Assembly: GCF_004212215.1 (NCBI RefSeq)
Contig: NZ_QVFV01000003.1
Coordinates: 248,001 to 312,000 of the forward strand
DNA length: 64,000 nt
Direction: 5' to 3'
Origin: Leptolyngbya iicbica LK
Lineage (GTDB): Bacteria > Cyanobacteriota > Cyanobacteriia > Phormidesmidales > Phormidesmidaceae
Shown here: positions 34,519-43,300 of the stretch, piece after piece
Layout: the number at the start of each line of letters is the position of its first letter
How positions within the stretch are numbered: position 1 is the first letter of the stretch
Translations under genes and position numbers: made by a program
Notes under the pieces: generated by a model
Told to the model about the DNA's origin: nothing
The model's database searches: none
Seen by the model: only the letters and a program-made list of their open reading frames with translations

Positions 34519-36403
34519 GGGTAGATCTCTCTTTCATAAATGGTAAATTGACGACAAATGTGGTGCCGTGCCCTAATTCACTGGAACAGGCAATTTTTCC
34601 CTGATGTGCCATGACTGCTTGTTTAGCAATCATCAACCCTAATCCTGTGCCTGAGATATTGCCAACATTGTTACCCCGATGGAAAGGCTCAAATAAATGG
34701 CGCTGATCCTCTTCAGAAATCCCAATACCTTCATCCGACACTTTGAAAATTGCCGTGCCACTATCCACGGTTAGTGAAAATTTTACGGGTGTCTGCTCAG
34801 GAGAGTACTTGACCGCATTTGACAGCAGATTAATCAAAATATGATTTAGCAACTTTTCATCGGCTTCACCTTCAAACCGATCTCCAATGCATTCAAATTC
34901 AATGGGAGTCACTGAACCAGACTGAATAATGTGCATTTCTTCTACTAAGTTCAAGCAGAACTTACGTAAATTAATCATTTGCGGCTGACAGGTGAATTTC
35001 CCAGCTTCTGCTTTGCCGGCAGTTAAGACATCACTCAAGAGGGTCGTAATATATCCCACTGAGTCTTGGATACGTTTGAGAATAATGGCCTGCTTTTCAT
35101 CGGAAAATTTATGCCGATATCGCTCTAAACTTTCGGCTGAAGCCATAATGGTTGTGAGGGGCGTCCGAAATTCGTGAGATGCCATCGAGATAAAACGAGT
35201 TTTGAGTTCGCTCAGTTCTTTCTCTTGAGTGAAAGCTTTGCGAATGTCAAGTTCAGCTTGTTTGCGCTCTGTAATATCCCGAGCAATACCACGATAGCCA
35301 CCAAAGCTACTATCAGGGTTTAAGACGGGTGAACCGCTAATTTCTAAGGTCAGCGATCGCCCGGTTTTGTGGCAACAATTCACTTCAATCTGGGTAAACG
35401 GTTGGTGAGAGCGAATGAAGTAGCTCAGGATAGTGGTGAACCGGATACCTTCATCCGCTGACATTAGATCAGTAAGATCTTTTCCTAGTAAGTCATTAAT
35501 TGTGTAGCCGGTGATGTCTTGCACCTTAGGACTGAGATAAATAAATTGGGAATCTAAATCCATTTCCCAAACCCAGTCATTGATATGCTCCACTAAATTT
35601 CGAAATCGCGTCTCACTTTGTTGAAGGGCGGCCTGAGCCTCTTTTTGTTCGGTAACGTTGATGCCAACACAAACAGCAGCATTACCATTATCGTATTTTT
35701 GTGCAGCGACATAATAAGGCGACTGAGTTCCCTGAGATTCAATAATCACTTCTTGAGCCGCAACTGTTTTGTCGCTTGCGAAAAAGCTTTCAAGAAACTC
35801 CCGGAAATTAAAAATTTCATTTTTGAAGCCTACCTGGCATCCGATAAAGTCAGTTGGATGTAGTTGATAGGCTTCTGCCAAGGCCTGATTGCAGCCGAGG
35901 TAAGTTAAGTCACGGTTGACCCACGAAACCATCCCGGGAACCGCATTCAGGACAGCTTGCAACTGCTGGTTCGTTTGGGCCAGAGTCTTCTTGACTTGGG
36001 CCTGCTGATTGAGGAGTTTTTTGATGATCAGGTGATTTTGAATGCGAGCTTTCAACACAGTGGGGTCGGCGGGCTTCACGATATAGTCATTGCCCCCAAT
36101 TTGAAAACCTTTGGCCTCTTCGCTAGCCTCCCGAAGACCGGTCAGAAAGATGATGGGAATATCTTTTGTGAGGTCGTCTTGCCTGAACTCAATGCATAAG
36201 TCATAGCCACTCAATTGGGGCATCATGACGTCCAGCAAAATCAAATCTGGTGGCGGTGACAGATGAGCTAATTTTCTGGCCTGCTCCGGTTCCGTCGTCG
36301 TCATCACATCGTAGTCTTGCTTGAGATGCTCTGTTAGGACGTCAAGTTGCTCAGGTTGATCATCCACAATCAAGATCTTCGAGAGAGTTGCAGATGTCAT
36401 CAT
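34511..36403 (-). CDS. Hybrid sensor kinase REC-PAS-PAS-HisKA-HATPase
   Basis: A 630-residue cytoplasmic sensor kinase. The N-terminal receiver (ILIVDDQPEQ; LILLDVMMPQLSG) is followed by a coiled coil, PAS 1 (VLNAVPGMVSWVNRDLTYLG), PAS 2 (HINDWVWEMDLDSQFIY, with a PAC tail), HisKA with intact His (MASHEFRTPL) and HATPase (LINLLSNAVKYS; GTGLGLMIAKQA). No membrane span exists, so it senses an internal signal. The start at 36403 (MMTSATLSK) is chosen because GGAG lies about eight bases before it; the frame is open to 36595. It ends within the start of the REC/kinase-like gene, forming a two-gene operon, divergent from the giant kinase. Confidence 0.9.
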   Translation of the reverse strand: MMTSATLSKILIVDDQPEQLDVLTEHLKQDYDVMTTTEPEQARKLAHLSPPPDLILLDVMMPQLSGYDLCIEFRQDDLTKDIPIIFLTGLREASEEAKGFQIGGNDYIVKPADPTVLKARIQNHLIIKKLLNQQAQVKKTLAQTNQQLQAVLNAVPGMVSWVNRDLTYLGCNQALAEAYQLHPTDFIGCQVGFKNEIFNFREFLESFFASDKTVAAQEVIIESQGTQSPYYVAAQKYDNGNAAVCVGINVTEQKEAQAALQQSETRFRNLVEHINDWVWEMDLDSQFIYLSPKVQDITGYTINDLLGKDLTDLMSADEGIRFTTILSYFIRSHQPFTQIEVNCCHKTGRSLTLEISGSPVLNPDSSFGGYRGIARDITERKQAELDIRKAFTQEKELSELKTRFISMASHEFRTPLTTIMASAESLERYRHKFSDEKQAIILKRIQDSVGYITTLLSDVLTAGKAEAGKFTCQPQMINLRKFCLNLVEEMHIIQSGSVTPIEFECIGDRFEGEADEKLLNHILINLLSNAVKYSPEQTPVKFSLTVDSGTAIFKVSDEGIGISEEDQRHLFEPFHRGNNVGNISGTGLGLMIAKQAVMAHQGKIACSSELGHGTTFVVNLPFMKERSTHD

Positions 36404-37331
36404 GCCATTAACTCCAGCCAAAAATCCGACAGCATCGGAAAGGAATCGTATGCTTTGATCCTTCATTAAACGATGATTTCGCTCAAAATACTCAGTATTT
36501 TTATCGAGATTTACATGACTTTGAGAAGGGAAACTGCCATTTTCAAGCCATTCAGAATGATTGAGAATATGCTGTTTACAGGAATCGTCAACCATGTTGA
36601 TTTTGCGCGGGCTTGATTGATTTGATGACTGATCTCAAATCAACCAAGGAGCACATGATTACCTGTAGCGCTCATTCTTCTATCACAGACACCCTGATGG
36701 CTAGAAAAGATACAGGTTGAGTAGGAAGTGATGTTTTGATGTTGTTGAAACAATTTCCTGCTGAACTTAAGATGCCACCAAGCTACTCGAAAATGACATC
36801 CATTCACACTAATTTATGTTTTAGCTAGTCGATGATTCTCTGAAAGGTCTGATGCGAAACCTATGGGATTAGCCTCGGGTCTCTGGCGGAGAATACTGTT
36901 CGCCAGAAGATAAGATATGTGAATTTTTGTTTTGCTTCTCTCGATTACGTCTGGCCTCTTGAAAAGCTAGGAAAAGTATATGAAAAGAAGATTGGATGGC
37001 TGATTTATTACTCTTGATGTTGTTTCAGGAGTTGATGATTGGGACTGCGCTTTGATCGGGGAATACTGGGGCGTGCTCCAGAAGGTCTAGTTAGGCTATC
37101 CTCCATGGGTTTGGGTTGCTTTACCTGGTCTTGGGTCTCTTTGGGAGTTTTATGAAAAGCGGCTTGGTGCAGCGTCGAGGCTGAATTTGAGGGCTGTCGC
37201 GAGGTGACGAGACTCACCGCTTTAAGACCTCTGGTGGGCTGCTCTACGGTCGACCCACCAAAGGTATCCCAATTGTGGGGATTGGTAGAGCACTGGCTGC
37301 AAAATCTCACTTTCCATTCTTGATGTAAGGA
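36404..37331. other. Divergent intergenic region between the two signalling operons
   Basis: About 930 bp between the hybrid kinase start and the giant kinase start. It is AT-rich from 36400 to 37010 and must hold both promoters. A minus-strand frame at 37008-37310 (100 residues, starting MRFCSQCSTNPHNWDTF) is open but lacks family resemblance. No terminator or palindrome stands out. Confidence 0.4.
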
Positions 37332-40300
37332 ATGAACACGCTCTGGGTTGTCGCTAGTTCTGAAACGGTATCTAACACCTATCGGCGTTGGATGCTAGAA
37401 GAGCCATTGGGGAAGACGACGGTTGAGGTGGTTCATACGATCGCGGCTGATACGACCTCTCCTCTCTGGGATTTAATTATTCTGGATGCTGGCGTCGGTG
37501 CGGACTCCACGCAGCCGGTGCGGCAATCTTTGTTGCAAGCAGATGTGCCGGTGTTGGTGGTGGCGGCTCCGCACGAAGAGGCGATCGCTCTAGAGCTGCT
37601 CCGTCAAGGTGCTCAGGACTACATTATTGACCTGTCTGAGCAGTCTTACGACGGTTTGGTTTACAAGGCTCAGCAGTTGACTGCCGCCCAAGCGCCTCCT
37701 ACCCGAGCCGAGAGGTCGCCGTCAATGCCGCTGGCTGAACATGTCAGGGATCAGCCAGTGTCGGCTGTCGTGGCGGATATCGCCGCAGTTGCAGCGACCT
37801 CACTCCAGCTTTTACAAATCGGTTTGGAGGCTGACCAGATTCGCCTGGTGCGGGGTGGACTGGGTGCCCCTGGTGAGGTGATTGCCGCCGCTCAGCCAAC
37901 AACATCTGGTGTCTCGCTCGGTCAGCTAGCGAGCTATTTTGACGGTCAGCTCCACGAGACTGATGCACCCTCAAAATCCACTGATGCCTCAGATGCCGCT
38001 TTGCTCGTTGTGCCGATTTACCAAAGCGGTGTGTTTTGGGGAGCGTGGGTGGTGGAGCAGTGGTCACGATCGCGATCGTGGCAATCGCAAGACCTCGCAC
38101 TATTGCAACTGGCGGCGCAGCAGATTGCCCAATGGCTACAAAGCCAAGAGTTGGCGCAGCAAGCACACCGGGAAAGAGCCCGCCATAACGATGCGATCGC
38201 TGCCCTGGCTGACACCACAGAAATGTATGCCAGTATCTTGCGGAATATCTCTGATGCCGTTTTCATCACCGATCACGCGGGCAAATTTACCTTTATTTGT
38301 CCGAATGTGGCCACCATTTTTGGCTACAACCAAGCCGATGTCGTGGCGATGGGCTCTATCGACCAGCTCTTGGGAGACGATCTCTGTGAACCCAGTGAGC
38401 TGCAAGCCCGTCAAGAATTGACGAATCTGGAATGCCGAATCAATGACCAATCTGGTCGGACCCATGACTTATTGATCAATGTGAAGCGGGTGGATATTGG
38501 TCAGGGCAGCCGGCTGTATACCTGCCGCGATGTGAGCGATCGCAAGCAGGCCGAGACACAACTGCACCAAAGCGAAACGGACTATCGCCGCTTAGTCGAC
38601 AACATCCCGGCAGGGGTAGTAGTGCATGACGGCAACACTGAGATTCTGACCTGCAATCACCGCGCTTCAGAATTATTGGAACTTAGCCTGGCGCAAATGC
38701 AAGGTAAAACGAGCCTTGATCCAGCCTGGTCTTTTTTACAGGAAGACGGTACGCCGCTCTCGCCCGCCGATTTTCCGGTAAATCGTGTGGTGGCAACTGG
38801 CCAACCCTTGGAAAATTGGGTCATTGGGGTCAATCGTCCAGTCAGCCAAACGCAGATCTGGGCCTTGGTCAATGCCTATCCCACCTTTAAGCGCGATCGC
38901 ACCCTCGATCAAATCATTGTGGTGTTTGTCGAGATCACCGCTCAGAAACAAGCCCAAATTGCCTTGGCGGCGAGTGAACGGCGCTATGCCTCCCTAGCGC
39001 AAGCGGCCCCGGTCGGCATCTTCCGCACCGACTCTGAGGGCCACTGTGTTTATGTGAACGATCGCTGGTCTGACATTGCCGGCATGACTCTAGCGCAAGC
39101 CCAAGGCTTTGGCTGGGTCGAGGGTTTGCATCCTGAGGATCGCGATGCCATCACGGCGGAATGGTACGACGCCGCGCAAAATAACCGGCCCTTTAGCCTG
39201 GAATATCGCTTTTTGAGCCCGGCTCAGGAAACCACTTGGGTCTATGGTCAGGCCGTGGCCGAGACTGATATTGAAGGGCAGATCACAGGCTACATTGGCA
39301 CTGTAACGGATATTACTGAGCGTCACCAAGCCGAGGCTCAGCTCAAGGCCAGTGAAGAGCGCTATCGCCTGCTGTTTAACATTGCCAACGATCTCATCTT
39401 GATGCACCCATTGGGCACTCCTGAGCAGCCGGGGCAGCGCTTCATTCATGTGAATGCCATGGCCTGTGAACGGCTGGGGTATACCCAGGCAGAATTGCAG
39501 CAGCTAACCCCACTGGACCTCATCCCCCCTGGGGAAATGGACGAAGTCCCCGCCGAGCTCGATATTCTCACTACGAATGGACAACTGCTCTTTGAGAAAA
39601 CGCTGATTGCTAAGGACGGGCGGCACATTCCGGTGGAATTGCATGCCCATGTTTTTGAATGGGATGGCCAACCGATGGTGCTATCCATCGCTCGAGACAT
39701 CAGCGAACGCAAAGTGGTGCAAGATCAACTAAAAGCTCGGGAACGTCTGTTTAGAGCGACCTTTGATCAATCGGCGGTGGCCATGGCCATGGAGTTTATC
39801 GATGGTCATTTCGTCCGCGTCAATCAAAAAATGTGTGACCTGCTAGGTTACACCGAAGCCGAACTCTTAGAATTGCACGCGGCTCATCTGCGCCATCCTG
39901 ACTATCGCGCAGCGGCACTCAACATCACCGAACAGCTGTTGGCTGGCGAAGTGAGTCTTTGGCAAGGTGATGAACAATTCCTCAACAAAGCTGGCCAGCC
40001 AGTCTGGATCAATACCTGCATCAGCTTGATTCGAGACACTGATGGCCGACCTGACTATTTCCTCAGCGTGATGCAGGATGTGGGCGATCGCATCCAAGCC
40101 CACGCGGCCTTGCAAGCCAGTGAAGTTTTATTCCGCAATACTTTTGAGCAGGCTGCAGTCGGCGTGGCCCATGTGTCTCCTACAGGGAACTTTGTGCGGT
40201 TAAACCAGCGATTTTGCGACATCCTCGGGTATCCCCACGATGAACTCATTGGCCTCACCTTCCAAGACATTACCCATCCTGATGACCTGACCGTCGACCT

Positions 40301-43300
40301 CAAACAGGTACAAAATTTGCTGTCAGGGGCTGCCAACACCTACAGCCTGGAAAAACGCTATATCCATCAAACTGGCAGTATTGTCTGGGTGAATCTCACC
40401 GTGGCCCTGGTCAGAAATGCGGAGGCGGCTCCCGATTACTTCATTGCCGTGGTGCAAGACATCAGTGCGCTCAAAGCGACCGAAGAGCGCCTCTCGCTCG
40501 CTCTGAGTTCAGCGAATCAGGGCATCTATGATCTCAATCTCAAAACGGATGAGGCGATCGTCGGTCGTGAGTATGCGTTGATGCTGGGCTACGACCCCGA
40601 CCACTTTGCCGAAACCGTGACCTCTTGGCGCCAGCGAGTTCACCCGGAGGATCAAGCCGCTGTCAAAGCTGCTTACCAAGCTTATGCCGAGGGCCAAACC
40701 CCCAACTATCGAGTCGAGTTTAGAATGCTCACTTGCCAACACACCTGGAAGTGGGTGCTGTCGGTCGGCAAATTTGTCGATTGGGATGTTGACGGTAACC
40801 CGACGCGACTGTTGGGCACCCACACTGATATTGACGATCGCAAGCAGGCTGAACTGGAACTGCAAGCGCTGAACCAAACCTTAGAACATCGGGTGCTGAG
40901 GCGGACGCAAGATCTCACGGCGGTCAACCGCCAACTCAAAACCCAAGCGGCAGCGTTGCACCAAGCCAACCAACTGCTGCAAACCGTGATGGATAGCATT
41001 CCGCAGCGGATTTTTTGGACAGACCGAAACTCCATTTTGCTCGGCTGCAACCGGCAATTTGCCGCCGATCGCGGACTCACAGTTGAAGCGGCGATCGGTC
41101 GCAACAATCATGAGGTTTCAGCCACGCCAGAAGAAGCCGACTTGTTTGATGTGGGCGATCGCCAGGTCATGGAATCGGGGGAACCCAATTTGCATGTTCA
41201 AGAAACCTGGCGTCGGGCCGATGGGGTCTTACTCCATCTCGACACCAGCAAAGTGCCTCTCCGCAATGAAGCTGGGGAAGTGATTGGCCTGTTGGGCTGC
41301 TATGAAGACATCACGCAGCGCAAAGTGATGGAAAACCGGATTCAACAACAGCTGCAAAAAGAGCGGTTGTTGTCGTCGCTGCAGCAACAAATGCGCGAAA
41401 CCCTTGACCTGCAAGAAATTTTGGATCTCACGGTGCAGCAGGTGCAGCAGTTACTCAAGATCCATCGAGTGCTGATTTACCAGATTGATGAACATCGCCA
41501 GGGCCAAGTGATGGCTGAGGCGACTGGTTGTGAATGTTTTCCGGTCAGTTTGCAAGGGGCGACCAATCATCTGACGATTTCGGAGGCTTGTTATCGCCAG
41601 TATTTGCCTGGTAAAGCCCAGGCCATCGCTGATATGCGCCAGGAAGATGTGTCTGAGTGCATGCAACTTTTAACGCAACAGACTCCCGGTGTGGTGGGTG
41701 AAATCATGGTGCCCATCGTGGAGCATGGCGGTCATCGAGTTTGGGGGCTGCTCATTGGCCATCAATGTGAACGGCCCCGCCAATGGCAACGGTGGGAACG
41801 TCAGTTTTTGGAGCAGCTCAGCAGTCACTTAGCGATCGCCATTCACCAAATTTGCCTGTACGAGCAGCTTCAGGCCGAACTCCAGCAGCGGCAACAAATT
41901 GAAAAATCATTGCGGGCCAGCGAAGCCCGTCTCCAGTTAGTCACCGACTCGGTTAACGGCTGTATTGCTTATGTGGATGCTGAGCAGCGCTATCAGTTCA
42001 TCAACCACACCTTTGAAGCTTGGTTTGGCTGGGAAAAGGCCAATATTATCGGACGCACCGTCAAATCGATTATTGGCGCTGCCGCTTACGACGCCACGCG
42101 CAATTATATTACGCGGGCTTTAGCAGGCGAACCTGTTACCTATGAAGCGGCCCTGCCTTATCAACGCGGTGGGGTGCGCCATGTCATCGCTTCGCTGGTG
42201 CCAGAAATTGATGAGCAGCGGCAGGTGCATGGCTATTACGTGCTGATTACGGATATTAGCGATCGCAAAGCCGCTGAACTGGCTTTACAAGAGAGTCGCC
42301 ACTTTATTGAGCAAATTGCGAACGCCTCACCTAATGCGATTTACCTCTACGACTTGATCGAACAGCGCAATCTATATGTGAATCGGGAAATTGGAGCCAT
42401 GTTGGGCTACAGCCCCGATGAGATTCAAGCGATGGGGGCACAGCTACTCTCCCGCCTGATGCACCCCGACGATTGGCGACGCTATCAAGCCTATTGTCAG
42501 CAACTCATGGGTGCCCAAGATGGCGAAGTGCTGGAATTTGAATACCGCATGCGCCATCAAGAGGGCAATTGGCACTGGCTCAATAGTCGTGACAGCATCT
42601 TTGCGCGCAATGAGCAGGGCCAGGCGACGCAGATTATTGGTTCGGCCCAAGACATTACCGATCGCAAGCAGGCCGAAGCGCTGATTCAAGCCCAGGCCAA
42701 GCGAGAAAAACTGTTGCGAGAGATTACCCAGCGGATTCGGAGCACTTTAGAGCTCGCGACGATTTTTACCACCGCTTGTGATGAGATTCGCCAAGCGTTG
42801 CAGTGCGATCGCGTGGGGGTTTTTCAATTTGATCCCGCTGCCGGCTACACCGTTGGCGAGTTTGTCGCCGAGTCGACGGGGGCTGATATGGCCTCCACCC
42901 TGCACGTCACCATCGAAGAGCCCTGCTTTGCCGAAGCATACGCCGAGCAATATCGTCGAGGCCGTTACTTCATTGCCAATAATATTTACGAGGCGGATAT
43001 CTCCAACTGTCATGCTGGCATTTTAGAGCTGTTCCAGATTCATGCCTGTATGGTGATGCCGCTGCTGGAAGGCGAGGCCCTGTGGGGGCTACTCTGCATT
43101 CATGAATGCCAGGCCCCCCGCGACTGGCAAACAGCGGAAATTGATCTTGTGCATCAACTCGCTGCGCAAATTGCGATCGCACTCCGGCAGGCCAAATTCT
43201 ACACGCAGACCCAGGCCGAACTCAGCGTGCGCAAACAGGCAGAACGCCAAATTGCCCGCCAATTGCGAGAACAACAAACCCTCGCCGCAATTACGCAGAT

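Noticed and set aside
37008-37310. 100-codon minus-strand frame upstream of the giant kinase
   Set aside because: No family resemblance and no clear ribosome site; kept only as a note in the intergenic entry.
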